Source of the DNA: Candidatus Dormiibacterota bacterium
GTDB taxonomy: Bacteria; Chloroflexota; Dormibacteria; Aeolococcales; Aeolococcaceae
NCBI GenBank assembly: GCA_003132525.1
Contig: PKXZ01000028.1
Coordinates: 4,462 to 40,665 of the forward strand
Direction: 5' to 3'
Length of the DNA stretch: 36,204 nt
The notes under the pieces were generated by a model. The model searched no databases. It had not been told where the DNA came from and worked only from the letters and a program-made list of their open reading frames with translations. Below, in pieces: positions 1 to 7,970 of the stretch; position 1 is the stretch's first letter; every line of letters begins with the position of its first letter. The position numbers and the translations under genes were made by a program.

Positions 1-306
1 GGTCACGATACTTGCAGCGGCGATTGCCAACCCGATGCCGTTGAGGCTGTCGGAGTGAGCCAAGGTCTGTTGTGTGGACTCGCGCGCTGGCAGCGGCGGA
101 TACTACGCGGTGACTTAGGCGAGAGAAGACCGTGGCCGGTAGGTACGCACACCGCGGTTTGGCCGATCTTTGCCTTCGGTGCGTCACCTAGACTTAACTT
201 GGGCGACCCCAGGGAATAGATGGCCGCCTATTCCAACACCGCGCTGGCTGGTGTTCAGCGACCAATAGTGCATGGGCGGCGGTAGGATTGCGGAGACCAG
301 TGTGCC
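1..306. other. Gene-free left edge
   Basis: No reading frame here looks like a real protein. The stretch contains a hairpin-forming repeat (213-234) and a TAGGAT hexamer at 284-289 that could be a -10 element for the following gene. Its base composition looks lower in G+C than most of the window. Confidence 0.5.
213..234. repeat. Perfect 7-bp inverted repeat
   Basis: GGAATAG (213-219) and CTATTCC (228-234) are perfect complements separated by 8 bases. This could be a terminator hairpin or an operator upstream of the glycosyltransferase fragment; there is no T-run on either side to decide. Confidence 0.4.
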
Positions 307-967
307 GTGGATAACATCCCGCGCCCGTTGCGCATCAGCCTCGTGGCCGACGCCCGGAGCCCCATCGCCCAAAGCTGGTTCGATGCCGTTATCGCTTGCG
401 GCCACACCATCCAGATTCTGTCGACCTATCCAATTCGCGATCTATCAATTGCAGACAGCCCTGTCGTCGTGCTACCGACTCTTCCGGTTGCCGTCAGCCG
501 TGTGCGACGCGCACAGGCCCAGCCGCGCTTTCCGTCACGCCTCCCTCGAGTCCGAAGCCGTCATGTATCCGAGACCGCGTCCGATGCTGAATCACGCTCG
601 GGTGTTGCGATGCGTGAATTGCGGCTCGCGTGCGAGTTGCCCTTCCGGGCTCTGGTCGGGGCCGCGACACGGCGCGCGCTGGATGACTTCCAACCTGACA
701 TCGTACATGCGCTCAGAATACCGTACGAAGCGATCCTGGTCGAGCCGATCATGCATCGCCGACCTGAGCCCTTTTTCGTGTCAATCTGGGGCAACGACCT
801 CACCCTGCATGCGGCGCCAAGCGCCGCCTACAGGTATTTCACTCGTAGGGTTCTGCGCCAAGCGGCTGGGTTGCATTGTGATTGCGAGAGAGACGTTGTG
901 CTTGCTCGCGAGTTGGGGTACCGCGGCCCAAGCTTGGTAGCGCCAGGCTCCGGCGGTATCGATATTC
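307..967 (+). pseudogene. Glycosyltransferase family 4-like protein, N-terminal half only
   Basis: About 220 codons read from a GTG at 307 look like the N-terminal Rossmann half of a GT4-type glycosyltransferase, which would normally bind the acceptor sugar. Visible signs are a first strand near residues 8-14 (RISLVADA), FQPDIVHALRIPY near 128-140, and FVSIWGNDLTLHA near 157-169, a usual pattern in this family. The sequence then reaches VAPGSGGIDI (211-220), where the second, nucleotide-sugar-binding half should begin, and homology stops. From about base 968 the DNA belongs to the end of rph in another frame. The open frame continues by chance through that piece and into rdgB, giving an artificial 457-codon frame. 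The C-terminal half is missing, so the product is unlikely to be active. Confidence 0.6.
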
Positions 968-1072
968 GAGCCCTTCTCGCGTCAGGAGCTCGAATCCCTC
1001 CTCGGACTTGCCGATACGGGACTCAAGCAGCTGTTTGCCCTCCAGGCCGAGGTGCTGAGCGCGGCGAAGTGA
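968..1072 (+). pseudogene. rph: 3' remnant of RNase PH (rph)
   Basis: Reading from 968 gives about 34 codons beginning EPFSRQELESLLGLADTG and ending ...QAEVLSAAK before a TGA at 1070-1072. This matches the conserved C-terminal tail of RNase PH (typical form: E-G-x-P-F-S-R-x-E-L-D-x-L-L-x-L-A). RNase PH trims tRNA 3' ends and is commonly encoded just before rdgB. The TGA overlaps the rdgB GTG start (GTGA), the normal operon junction. Everything upstream of the tail is gone and replaced by the glycosyltransferase segment. The breakpoint lies near 965-970. Either a real rearrangement removed most of rph or the assembly is chimeric here. Confidence 0.75.
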
Positions 1073-1680
1073 CCGGGGAGATCCTGGTTCTGGCAACGCG
1101 TAACCCCGGCAAGGTTCGCGAGCTGAGGAGCCTGCTCGGCGCCTGGACGCTGGAGCTCCGTTCGCTCGACGACCTCGGCTTCGACGAGGTGCTCGAGGAG
1201 CCGGGACCCGGTTACACGGAGAACGCCCTCGCCAAGGCGGTGGCGGTCTGCAGAGCGACGGACCTTCCGGCGCTCGCGGATGACAGCGGCATCGAGGTTG
1301 ACGCCCTGCGCGGCTGGCCTGGGCCGCTGTCGGCGCGCTGGATGGGCGACCAGGCAACCGACGAGGACCGGCTAGTGGGGCTGATTGCCGAGGTCGAACG
1401 CCGGACGCCTGACGATCGCCGTGCGCGCTATGTCTGCGTCGCCGCCCTCGCCAGGCCCGGGACGGATCCGGTGACCGCCCACGGCGAATGCTTCGGTTCC
1501 ATCGTGTCACCCACCCGCGGGACCAACGGCTTCGGCTACGACCCGGGCTTCCTCTCCCTGGATCTCGGGATCACCTTCGCTGAAGCCCCCGAGGAAGACA
1601 AGGCTCGGGTCTCGCATAGAGCGAGGGCTCTCGCCCGGCTTGGTGAATCAGGAGTGTTCGAGCCGCCTCCATTCGTCTGA
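1069..1680 (+). CDS. rdgB: RdgB/HAM1 non-canonical purine NTP pyrophosphatase
   Basis: This 203-aa protein hydrolyses dITP, XTP and related deaminated purine nucleotides to monophosphates, cleaning the nucleotide pool. Family motifs are all present: LATRNPGKVRELR at the N terminus, LADDSGIEVDAL in the middle, TNGFGYDPGF for substrate binding, and SHRARAL near the C terminus. Length fits the family. The start chosen is GTG 1069, because it overlaps the stop of the rph remnant (GTGA) and starts directly before the first beta strand. The frame is open upstream into a glycosyltransferase fragment, but that is a coincidence of the junction. With its upstream partner broken, its promoter may now be different. 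It converges on the next gene with only 3 bases between the stop codons. Confidence 0.92.
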   Translation: MTGEILVLATRNPGKVRELRSLLGAWTLELRSLDDLGFDEVLEEPGPGYTENALAKAVAVCRATDLPALADDSGIEVDALRGWPGPLSARWMGDQATDEDRLVGLIAEVERRTPDDRRARYVCVAALARPGTDPVTAHGECFGSIVSPTRGTNGFGYDPGFLSLDLGITFAEAPEEDKARVSHRARALARLGESGVFEPPPFV

Positions 1681-1683
1681 GGT

Positions 1684-2364
1684 TCAGCCGGCCGGGATCG
1701 CGGCGCCGGTCACCACCGCGGCGGACTCGGAGAGCAGCCATTCGATGACCTCGGCGACCGAGTCCGTGGTGACCCATGACGAGCGGTTCGCCTTCGGCAT
1801 GGACTCGCGATTGGCGGGCGTGTCCATGGTGCCCGGGAGCACTGCGTTGACCGTGATGCCATGGCCCTGGAGCTCTGCCGCCATGACCTGGGAGAGCTTG
1901 AGGACGGCTGCCTTGCTCACCTGGTAGGCGGCCTGCCCGCGGGTCACGTCCACCGCCGCGCGCGACGCGACGATCACGATCCTCCCACCCGCCCCTCCAG
2001 CGACCATGGATGCTGCCGCCGCGCGTGCGAGCCGCCAGGGGCCGAGCAGGTTGGCTGCGATCTGGCCTTGGATGACATCGTCCTCGACCTCATGAGCCCG
2101 ACCGCCGGCGTACCCGCCGGACGCGCTCACCATGCCGTCCCATGCGCCCATGGCCTCGACATCGATCCGCAGTCGCGAAACCGATTCGGCGTCATCGAGG
2201 TCGCACTCGATCTCGGTGACGCCCTCGACGGGGCCCGTCCGGCCCGGATGACGCGTGGGGACCACGACGCGACGTCCCGACGCTGCCAGACGGCGCACCA
2301 CGGCACTCCCGAGTGCACCACCGCCGCCACCCACAACGGTGACCCCACCTTGTCGAACAACCAC
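1684..2364 (-). CDS. Short-chain dehydrogenase/reductase (SDR)
   Basis: This 226-aa NAD(P)-dependent oxidoreductase has the SDR fold. A glycine-rich nucleotide loop (VVGGGGGALGSA) lies at the N terminus, a catalytic Ser in IVIVASRAAVD, the YxxxK active site as YQVSK, and a late ITVNAVLPGTMDTP segment typical of the family. The substrate cannot be predicted. The frame is open to 2409, but I chose the GTG at 2364 because an AAGGA Shine-Dalgarno sequence sits six bases before it and the longer start would run into the divergent protease gene. The two genes are transcribed away from each other from a very small shared region. Confidence 0.85.
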   Translation of the reverse strand: MVVRQGGVTVVGGGGGALGSAVVRRLAASGRRVVVPTRHPGRTGPVEGVTEIECDLDDAESVSRLRIDVEAMGAWDGMVSASGGYAGGRAHEVEDDVIQGQIAANLLGPWRLARAAAASMVAGGAGGRIVIVASRAAVDVTRGQAAYQVSKAAVLKLSQVMAAELQGHGITVNAVLPGTMDTPANRESMPKANRSSWVTTDSVAEVIEWLLSESAAVVTGAAIPAG

Positions 2365-2375
2365 AATGTTTCCTT

Positions 2376-3185
2376 GTGGACCGAGGGACCGAGTCGACGT
2401 TCCAGCCACGCGCAGTGGCCCGCGCCGTGGCGGCCATCATCGCGCTCCTGGCCGCCGGCCTGGCGGGATTCCTGGTCGCAAACCAGGTTGCTCAGGTCAA
2501 CCCGGGCAGGGTGGCCCCGGTCAGCCTCCCGCCGGCGAGCGCTCCGACACCGTCGCCACCGCTCCTCACCGACATCGGCCGCGATGACCTCGCCAGCGTG
2601 GTGACCGTCGAGGCCGAGCTGGAAAGTGGCGCCGAGGAGTCGCTGGGGACCGGCTGGATCTTCGACAAGCTCGGCGACGTGGTGACGAATGCGCACGTGA
2701 TCAACGGCGACGACACTCTGCGGGTCACCGATCGCACCGGTCACATCTACGTCGCCCGCCTCGTGCAGAGCAGCGAGAGCAGCGACCTGGCCCTGCTGCG
2801 CGTCACCGGCACGCTGACCGGGACACCGCTGCCGGTCGACGCCCGCACGCTCACCGCAGTCCCGGCCGGCGTCATGACGCTGGCCTCCAGCCGGGCCACC
2901 GGACACGGAGACATGACCGCGGAGACCCTGATCGGCCTCGACGACGATGTTCCGCTGCAGGGAACCGGTATCGAGGCCGGCCAGTCGCTGCCCCAGGAGT
3001 ACGACGACATGCTCCACCTGGAAGGCGCCCGTATCTACGAGGGCAACAGCGGTGGACCCGTGCTCGACGCGGCAGGGCAGGTGATCGGGATCATCACCCT
3101 GGCGAGCCCCTCGACCGCGGACTCCTACGCGATCCCGATCAGCCGGGTGCTCTCCATGCTGAATCAATGGGTCGCGGCCGGATGA
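2376..3185 (+). CDS. Membrane-anchored trypsin-like serine protease
   Basis: A protein of up to 269 aa with one N-terminal membrane helix (roughly residues 15-35, AAIIALLAAGLAGFLVA), then a proline-rich linker and an extracytoplasmic protease domain. The catalytic triad is visible: His in VVTNAHVI, Asp in ESSDLALLRV, and Ser in EGNSGGPVLD. It resembles the HtrA/DegP protease domain, but there is no PDZ domain after it, so it is a short, PDZ-less member. The probable role is envelope protein quality control or regulated proteolysis. Start codon is uncertain: GTG 2376 and GTG 2415 are both possible and neither has a clear ribosome site; the 2415 start would still leave the whole membrane helix. 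It is divergent from the SDR gene. Confidence 0.88.
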   Translation: MDRGTESTFQPRAVARAVAAIIALLAAGLAGFLVANQVAQVNPGRVAPVSLPPASAPTPSPPLLTDIGRDDLASVVTVEAELESGAEESLGTGWIFDKLGDVVTNAHVINGDDTLRVTDRTGHIYVARLVQSSESSDLALLRVTGTLTGTPLPVDARTLTAVPAGVMTLASSRATGHGDMTAETLIGLDDDVPLQGTGIEAGQSLPQEYDDMLHLEGARIYEGNSGGPVLDAAGQVIGIITLASPSTADSYAIPISRVLSMLNQWVAAG

Positions 3186-3257
3186 ATCGTGCCCGCATTG
3201 GGTATCGTCATCAGTAACGGGACGTACAGACGTACCCCGAGGAGTGCAACAACCACT

Positions 3258-4244
3258 GTGCCCACACACGAATTCGACATCGCGATCATCGGCGGCGGTC
3301 CCGCCGGGCTCACGGCCGCGCTCTACGCCGGTCGCAACCGCGAGCGCGCAGTCCTCCTCGAGGGCAAAGCTCCGGGCGGACAGCTCCTCAATACCGAGCT
3401 TATCGAGGATTACCCCGGCTTCCTCTCCATCCTCGGCGGCGAGCTCGCCACCGTGATGGAGGAGCAGGCTGCCCACTTCGGCACTCAACTGGTGCGCACC
3501 GAGGTCAAGGCGGTCAAGATGCTCCCGGGCGGCATGAAACTCGTCGAAACCTACGACGGCGACTACCTCGCACCGGCGGTGATCATCACCGCGGGAGGCA
3601 ACCCGCGCAAGCTCGGCGTCCCTGGTGAGGAGGAGTTCGCCGGCCGCGGGGTCTCGTATTGCGCGGTCTGCGACGGGGCGTTCTTCAAAGACGTACACCT
3701 CGCCGTCGCAGGTGGCGGGGATGCCGCGGTGGAGGAGGCATTGTTCCTCACCCGCTACGCGAGCAAGGTCACGATCATCCATCGGCGCAAGGAGTTTCGG
3801 GCGCAACCCATCCTGCTCGACGAGGCGCGCAAGCACCCAAAGATCGAGTTCATGGTCGACACCATCATCGAAAGCATCGACGGTGGAGAGAAGGTCAATC
3901 ACCTGTCCTTGCGCAACCTGGACACCGAGCGCCGATCGGTGCTCGACGTCGGAGGCATCTTCATCTTCATCGGTTTCATCCCCAACACCCAGCTCGTCGA
4001 CGCCCACATCGATCATGACAAAGCTGGCTATTACAAGACCGACCCGATGACGATGATGACGAACATCCCCGGCATCTTTGCCGCCGGCGACGTGCGCAGC
4101 CAGCTGACCCGTCAGATCACGACTGCAGTCGGCGACGCCACCACCGCGACGATCGCAGCGAGCAAATGGATCGAGGACTGGCGGCGCGGCCACGACGACA
4201 CTCCTCCGGAGCTCGTCGAAGCGACTCTGCACGGCGCCGTCTAG
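3258..4244 (+). CDS. trxB: Thioredoxin reductase
   Basis: This 328-aa flavoprotein transfers electrons from NADPH through FAD and a redox disulfide to thioredoxin. The FAD-binding motif IIGGGPAGLTAALYAGR lies near the N terminus, the redox-active pair is CAVC in SYCAVCDGAFF, the NADPH domain has GGGDAAVEEALFL and HRRKEFRA (phosphate-binding arginines), and the second FAD motif is GIFAAGDVR near the end. Length is typical. The start is GTG 3258, with GGAG at 3241-3244; a longer frame back to 3189 would add 23 residues without homology. No thioredoxin gene follows, although trxA often does; the next gene, 7 bases on, is a cobalamin adenosyltransferase. Confidence 0.93.
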   Translation: MPTHEFDIAIIGGGPAGLTAALYAGRNRERAVLLEGKAPGGQLLNTELIEDYPGFLSILGGELATVMEEQAAHFGTQLVRTEVKAVKMLPGGMKLVETYDGDYLAPAVIITAGGNPRKLGVPGEEEFAGRGVSYCAVCDGAFFKDVHLAVAGGGDAAVEEALFLTRYASKVTIIHRRKEFRAQPILLDEARKHPKIEFMVDTIIESIDGGEKVNHLSLRNLDTERRSVLDVGGIFIFIGFIPNTQLVDAHIDHDKAGYYKTDPMTMMTNIPGIFAAGDVRSQLTRQITTAVGDATTATIAASKWIEDWRRGHDDTPPELVEATLHGAV

Positions 4245-4251
4245 CACCTCG

Positions 4252-4845
4252 GTGAGCAGCATCACCACCGGGCACGGCGACGGGGGAGAGACCGGACTGC
4301 TCTACGGTGGACGCGTCGCGAAGGACGACCTCCACACCGAGGCCTACGGCTCGCTCGACGAGGCGATCTCGGCGCTCGGGCTTGCCCGGTCGCTCAGCGA
4401 TTCACCGGAGCGCGCGGCGCGCATCCTCGAGCTCCAGCGCGAGCTCTTCGTGGTCGGCGCGGAGCTGGCCACAGGTCCAGGACACAGGGCCGACCTCGAG
4501 CGCCACTTCAACGTGGTCACCGCCGCGATGGCCGACGCACTCGAGAAGGAGATCCACGACCTTGAAGCTCGGGTGCCCCTTCCAGGCGGCTTCGTGATCC
4601 CCGGCGGAACACCCGTGGGTGCGGCGATCGACCTGGCGCGGACGCTGGTACGCCGCGCCGAGCGCCGGACCGTCTCACTGCAGCGCGAGGGCGGAGTCGA
4701 GAACCCCGAGGTGCTCCGCTACCTGAATCGGTGCTCGGACCTGCTCTTCATGCTCGCACGCGAGGCCGAGCAGGGCGCCACCGTCGCCTCGGGCGGACAG
4801 CGCCGCCGCGAGGCTGACGGGAAGACACCGAGCAGTCCGGCTTAG
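4252..4845 (+). CDS. ATP:cob(I)alamin adenosyltransferase, PduO type
   Basis: A 197-aa enzyme predicted to transfer the 5'-deoxyadenosyl group of ATP to cob(I)alamin, making adenosylcobalamin. Family marks are the N-terminal ATP loop followed by ETGLLYGGRVAKDD and EAYGSLDEAISALG, the FVIPGGTPVGAAIDLARTL segment, RRAERR, and the C-terminal YLNRCSDLLFMLAR. The usual T-R-T-G-D loop is written here as TTGHGDGGETG, so the loop is slightly altered. It begins with GTG 4252, seven bases after trxB, so the two genes are probably co-transcribed. The last 20 or so residues are polar and unconserved. Its stop overlaps the end of the convergent permease gene by 4 bases. Confidence 0.88.
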   Translation: MSSITTGHGDGGETGLLYGGRVAKDDLHTEAYGSLDEAISALGLARSLSDSPERAARILELQRELFVVGAELATGPGHRADLERHFNVVTAAMADALEKEIHDLEARVPLPGGFVIPGGTPVGAAIDLARTLVRRAERRTVSLQREGGVENPEVLRYLNRCSDLLFMLAREAEQGATVASGGQRRREADGKTPSSPA

Positions 4846-5651
4846 GCCGGCGCCAGTCCGCGACGGCGGAGGAGTCCGCGCTCCATCGGCGCGAAGATCA
4901 AGTCGTTGACCGCGACGCCCACGATCAGGATGGTGACCACCGCGGCGAACATCTCCGGAACATCCAGCAAGTTCCGGCCGTCGTCGAGGATCGGACCAAG
5001 GCCGCTGCTCGCAACCGACCCGATGATCAACTCGGCGGCCATGAGCGACCTCCAGGAGAAGGCCCAGGCCTGCTTCATGCCGGCGACGTAGCCCGGCAGG
5101 GCTGCCGAGAAGACGAAGTGCCGGTAGAAATGCGGTCCGCGCGCGCCCATGGAGCGCGCCAGGTTGAAGGTCAGCGGCGGAATGTTGTCGTAGGCGGACA
5201 TCACGCCCATCGCGATCGACGGGAAGGCGCCCATGATGACCACGAAGTACATCGCGTTCTCGACCTGCCCTCCGAAGGACAGGAACAGGACCGCGATCGG
5301 CACCCAGACGACCGACGGAAGGCTCTGTAGCCCGGCGAGAAGCGAGCCCACGCCGGCCCGCAGCACCGGGACGCGGACGACCGCGAGACCGACGAGCGTG
5401 CCCACACCGAGAGCGAGAGCGTAGCCGATCGCGGCGCGCTCGAGTGTCTGCGCAAGGGCGGGGAGGAGCACGCCGATGTGAATAAGGTAGCCCATTTCGG
5501 CGAGGGTGTCTCCGGGGCCCGGCAGCGGCAGACCTCCAGGAGTGCTCACGCCGATCACGACGAGCAATTGCCAGATTCCGACCAGGATCCCGATGGCGAG
5601 CAACCGCGGCCAGGCGCCGTGGAGGATCCTCCGGAGCCTACTGCGTTGCAT
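4842..5651 (-). CDS. ABC transporter permease (SsuC/TauC/NrtB family)
   Basis: A 269-aa inner-membrane permease with about six predicted helices. The cytoplasmic EAA-type loop that contacts the ATPase is seen as FNLARSMGARGPHFYRHFVF followed by AALPGYVAGMKQAW. This family pairs with periplasmic or lipoprotein receptors to import sulfonates, taurine, nitrate, pyrimidine precursors and similar small molecules. I take ATG 5651 as the start: it has a GGAGGAG ribosome site and overlaps the stop of the ATPase gene by 14 bases, indicating translational coupling. The frame is open for another 33 codons upstream, but those are arginine/serine-rich and lie inside the ATPase gene. Confidence 0.88.
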   Translation of the reverse strand: MQRSRLRRILHGAWPRLLAIGILVGIWQLLVVIGVSTPGGLPLPGPGDTLAEMGYLIHIGVLLPALAQTLERAAIGYALALGVGTLVGLAVVRVPVLRAGVGSLLAGLQSLPSVVWVPIAVLFLSFGGQVENAMYFVVIMGAFPSIAMGVMSAYDNIPPLTFNLARSMGARGPHFYRHFVFSAALPGYVAGMKQAWAFSWRSLMAAELIIGSVASSGLGPILDDGRNLLDVPEMFAAVVTILIVGVAVNDLIFAPMERGLLRRRGLAPA

Positions 5652-6438
5652 CGCTCGGAGCTCCTCCGGCGCGCAGCCGGGCGGTGATCTCGCTCGCGAG
5701 CCCTGAGACCTCGAACGAATCGAGCTCGCGGGGCCGGGTGATCTCGACATCCCAGATCTGTGCGATCCGGCCCGGACGCGGCGTCATGAGCACGACGCGA
5801 TCGCCGAGGCGCACCGCCTCGCGGACGTTGTGGGTCACGAAGATGATCGTCTTGCCGGTCTCCTGCCAGATCCGGTTCAGGTCATCGTGGAGCTGATCCC
5901 GGGTGATGGCGTCGAGCGCCGCAAAGGGCTCGTCCATGAGGAGGAGCTCGGAATCCTGTGCGAGCGCCCGTGCCAGCGCGCAGCGCTGGCGCATGCCGCC
6001 GGAGAGCTGATGCGGGCGGTGATCTGCGAAGTCCATCAGCCCGACCATGGAGAGCAGCCGGTTGGTGGTCAGATTGCGCTGAGCGGCGTCCAGCTTGTGG
6101 ATGCGCATCGGCAGCTCAACATTGCGACGGACGGTCAGCCAGGGGAGGAGCGCCGGCTCCTGGAACATCACCGCCGGGCGACCGTCGGCGATTTCGATCG
6201 TTCCGGAGGTGGGATTGTCGAGGCCCGCGACGAGCGAAAGGAGAGTCGACTTGCCGCATCCGGACGCGCCGAGGATGCAGACGAACTCTCCCTTGCTCAT
6301 ATCGAGCGTCACGCTTTCGAGGGCCGTCATCACGCTCTTGCCGTGGCCGAAAACCTTCGTGACCCCGTCCAGGGTCACGAAGGCCTCATCTGCCTCGAGC
6401 GTTACAAGCGATGGCCGTGGAGCGAGCGCGAGGTTCAT
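5638..6438 (-). CDS. ABC transporter ATP-binding protein (SsuB/TauB/NrtD family)
   Basis: This 266-aa ATPase powers the importer encoded on both sides of it. Walker A is GASGCGKSTLL, the Q-loop is in VMFQEPALLPW, the ABC signature is LSGGMRQRCALARAL, Walker B is LLLMDEPFAAL, and the H-loop is in IIFVTHNVREA. The sequence after the H-loop (LGDRVVLMTPRPGRI) is characteristic of the nitrate/sulfonate/taurine subfamily. The ATG start shares a base with the stop of the substrate-binding protein gene (TGATG), and its end overlaps the permease start, so the three genes form one operon in the order receptor, ATPase, permease. Confidence 0.93.
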   Translation of the reverse strand: MNLALAPRPSLVTLEADEAFVTLDGVTKVFGHGKSVMTALESVTLDMSKGEFVCILGASGCGKSTLLSLVAGLDNPTSGTIEIADGRPAVMFQEPALLPWLTVRRNVELPMRIHKLDAAQRNLTTNRLLSMVGLMDFADHRPHQLSGGMRQRCALARALAQDSELLLMDEPFAALDAITRDQLHDDLNRIWQETGKTIIFVTHNVREAVRLGDRVVLMTPRPGRIAQIWDVEITRPRELDSFEVSGLASEITARLRAGGAPSDATQ

Positions 6439-7556
6439 CAGCCAAGCGATCCGGCGCTGATCGTCGCGTCACCCTGAGCCTTGAGGATCGCGTTCAGCGG
6501 TCCAAGGTCGAGGATGCCCTTGATGTTGGCGCTCGTGTTGAACGTGAGCTTCTGGGCGTTGTTGGCGTCTGTCTGGAGGTCCGCCGCGAGTGGATCGAGC
6601 AAGAAGCTCAGGTGAGTCCAGGCCAGCGCGAGAACGCTGGACTTGAGCAGCTTGCCACCGGTGGTTGCCGCAAGCGCGGTATTCACCGCGGCCGGGGCTG
6701 CGGCTTCGTTCGAGTTGATCCAGTTCACCGACTTGACGAGCCCCTTGAGGAGGTCGTTGACGATGTCAGGATGGTTCTGGAGGAGGCTCTGGGTCACGAC
6801 GAGCACGGTCGTCGGGAACTGGCCGTTCGGCCAGAGCGACGCCTCGTCAACGGCGAGCGTGCCCTTGCCCTGGAGGATGAACTCGGACTCGTAGGGCTCA
6901 GGAACCCAACCACCGGCGATCTTGCCGGCTTCGAAGTTCTGAAGGCTCACAGAGTTTCCCGACGTGGTGTCGATGTTCACCTGGCCGCCGCCATTGATGT
7001 TGGTGCTCAGGCCCTTGGTCGAGAGCCATTCGCGCAGCGAGATGTCCTGAGTGTTGCCGAGCGACGGCGTCGCCAGCGTCGTACCGGCGAGGTCCGCCGG
7101 GAAGTTGCCGCTGGCGATCTTCGAGCTGACCACGAGGCCGGCTCCGCCGGATGCGGCGCCGGCGACGATGAGCACCTTGCCCTTGGTCTTGAGGAACGCA
7201 TTGATCGCTGGTCCAGGGCCCACGAAAGCCGCGTCAAGCGTGCCACCGAGGAGCGCCTCGCTCTCGAGGGTGCCAGTGCTGAACGTCGTCGTCTTGACGG
7301 TGGTGCCCTTGGGCATCGCACCCTGGAAGAAGCCCTGCGACACGCCGACGAGGGCTGGAGCATGCGTCAAGTTGACGAGATACCCGAGATTCAACGTCGA
7401 CGGATCGGGCTGCGGCTTGGTGCTGCTGCCAGTTCCCGTGCTCGAACCGCAGGCGCCGACGACCACGGCGGTAGCCAGCAGAGCAACTGATGTGGCCGCG
7501 CGCCGGGTGCCACCCTGCCGCGGCGCCGACGAGCGTAGAAGCGATTTACCAAACAT
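6438..7556 (-). CDS. ABC transporter substrate-binding lipoprotein (SsuA/NMT1-like)
   Basis: A 372-aa solute receptor. The N terminus has basic residues, a hydrophobic stretch and a lipobox (VVVGAC), so it should be lipid-anchored at about Cys36. The mature part shows the periplasmic-binding fold of the SsuA/TauA/NMT1 group: LNLGYLVNLTHAPALVG, then LLGGTLDAAFVGPGPAINAF, and AGGWVPEPYESEFI. Known members bind sulfonates, nitrate, taurine or thiamine precursors; the ligand here cannot be read from sequence. An AAGGA ribosome site precedes ATG 7556. The 414 bases upstream contain several inverted and direct repeats that may control this operon. Confidence 0.9.
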   Translation of the reverse strand: MFGKSLLRSSAPRQGGTRRAATSVALLATAVVVGACGSSTGTGSSTKPQPDPSTLNLGYLVNLTHAPALVGVSQGFFQGAMPKGTTVKTTTFSTGTLESEALLGGTLDAAFVGPGPAINAFLKTKGKVLIVAGAASGGAGLVVSSKIASGNFPADLAGTTLATPSLGNTQDISLREWLSTKGLSTNINGGGQVNIDTTSGNSVSLQNFEAGKIAGGWVPEPYESEFILQGKGTLAVDEASLWPNGQFPTTVLVVTQSLLQNHPDIVNDLLKGLVKSVNWINSNEAAAPAAVNTALAATTGGKLLKSSVLALAWTHLSFLLDPLAADLQTDANNAQKLTFNTSANIKGILDLGPLNAILKAQGDATISAGSLG

Positions 7557-7591
7557 GATTCCTTGTCTCCCCTTTACCGATTTCTCTTCCC

Positions 7592-7614
7592 GAGGCCCCC
7601 TCTCGATCGGCCTC
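7592..7614 (-). promoter_or_regulatory. Leader hairpin close to the ABC operon start
   Basis: GAGGCC (7592-7597) pairs with GGCCTC (7609-7614) around an 11-base loop, about 36 bases before the substrate-binding protein start. It would be in the 5' untranslated RNA of the operon. Confidence 0.35.
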
Positions 7615-7691
7615 TGTTGATCGAATTGTTGTCACCCGCCCAGGGTCTCCCACCCAGGTTTTGTCACGTCGTCGGGCTGACTCTGCGTCCT

Positions 7692-7720
7692 CAAGCTCCC
7701 ATTAAGCAAGGAGCTTGCTT
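7692..7720 (-). promoter_or_regulatory. Two overlapping, mutually exclusive inverted repeats
   Basis: CAAGCTCC (7692-7699) pairs perfectly with GGAGCTTG (7710-7717). A second perfect pair, AAGCAAG (7704-7710) and CTTGCTT (7714-7720), uses the same central bases, so only one hairpin can form at a time. It lies about 135 bases upstream of the ABC operon start codon. It may be an operator, or an RNA switch if transcription starts further upstream. Confidence 0.4.
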
Positions 7721-7832
7721 GGAACGGAATCATCCCTTCATGTAAACGTTAGTGTGCCCCACGGCAGCCGTCGGGCATCCCCTGTCTGCCCCGACAAAAG
7801 CGGTCACGTCGACTGCTCAGTCAGCCCACCCC

Positions 7833-7853
7833 CTGTTACCCTCTCTGTCACCC
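7833..7853. repeat. Pair of 9-base direct repeats
   Basis: CTGTTACCC (7833-7841) and CTGTCACCC (7845-7853) are direct repeats with one mismatch and a 12-base period, close to a helical turn. They could be a regulator-binding site for the ABC operon. Confidence 0.3.
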
Positions 7854-7927
7854 CCGCTGGTCTCTCTGGCGCGATTGCTCTATTTTGCAGGGCGCCCCGA
7901 ACTCGCGTCAATGAGGATCAGTCAATA

Positions 7928-7954
7928 GGAACCATCTCTTTCTACGATGGTTCC
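7928..7954 (-). terminator. Hairpin after the PucR-type regulator gene
   Basis: GGAACCAT (7928-7935) and ATGGTTCC (7947-7954) form a perfect 8-bp stem with an 11-base loop, 17 bases past the regulator stop codon. No T-run follows on the minus strand, so it is either a weak terminator or an operator. Confidence 0.4.
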
Positions 7955-7970
7955 ACCCAGCGGCGCGCTC

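Larger units (their letters stand above)
7557..7970. other. 414-base gene-free region with multiple repeats
   Basis: No protein-coding frame here is convincing. The region lies between the start of the ABC operon and the end of the PucR-type regulator gene (both on the minus strand). It would hold the ABC operon promoter and a long leader. It contains four repeat structures listed separately (7592-7614, 7692-7720, 7833-7853, 7928-7954). I looked for thiamine, guanidine and other common riboswitch signatures and recognised none. Confidence 0.6.

Noticed and set aside
307-1680. A single 457-residue glycosyltransferase-RdgB fusion protein
   Set aside because: The middle part is the rph tail read in the wrong frame, and rdgB has its own GTG overlapping the rph stop. 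The fusion frame is a coincidence of the junction.
2127-4268. A 713-codon minus-strand frame across the protease and trxB
   Set aside because: It is antisense to two well-supported genes and its composition is that of a high-G+C shadow frame.
7557-7760. A thiamine, guanidine or other known riboswitch in front of the ABC importer
   Set aside because: The conserved core sequences of these classes were not found; only generic hairpins and repeats are visible.
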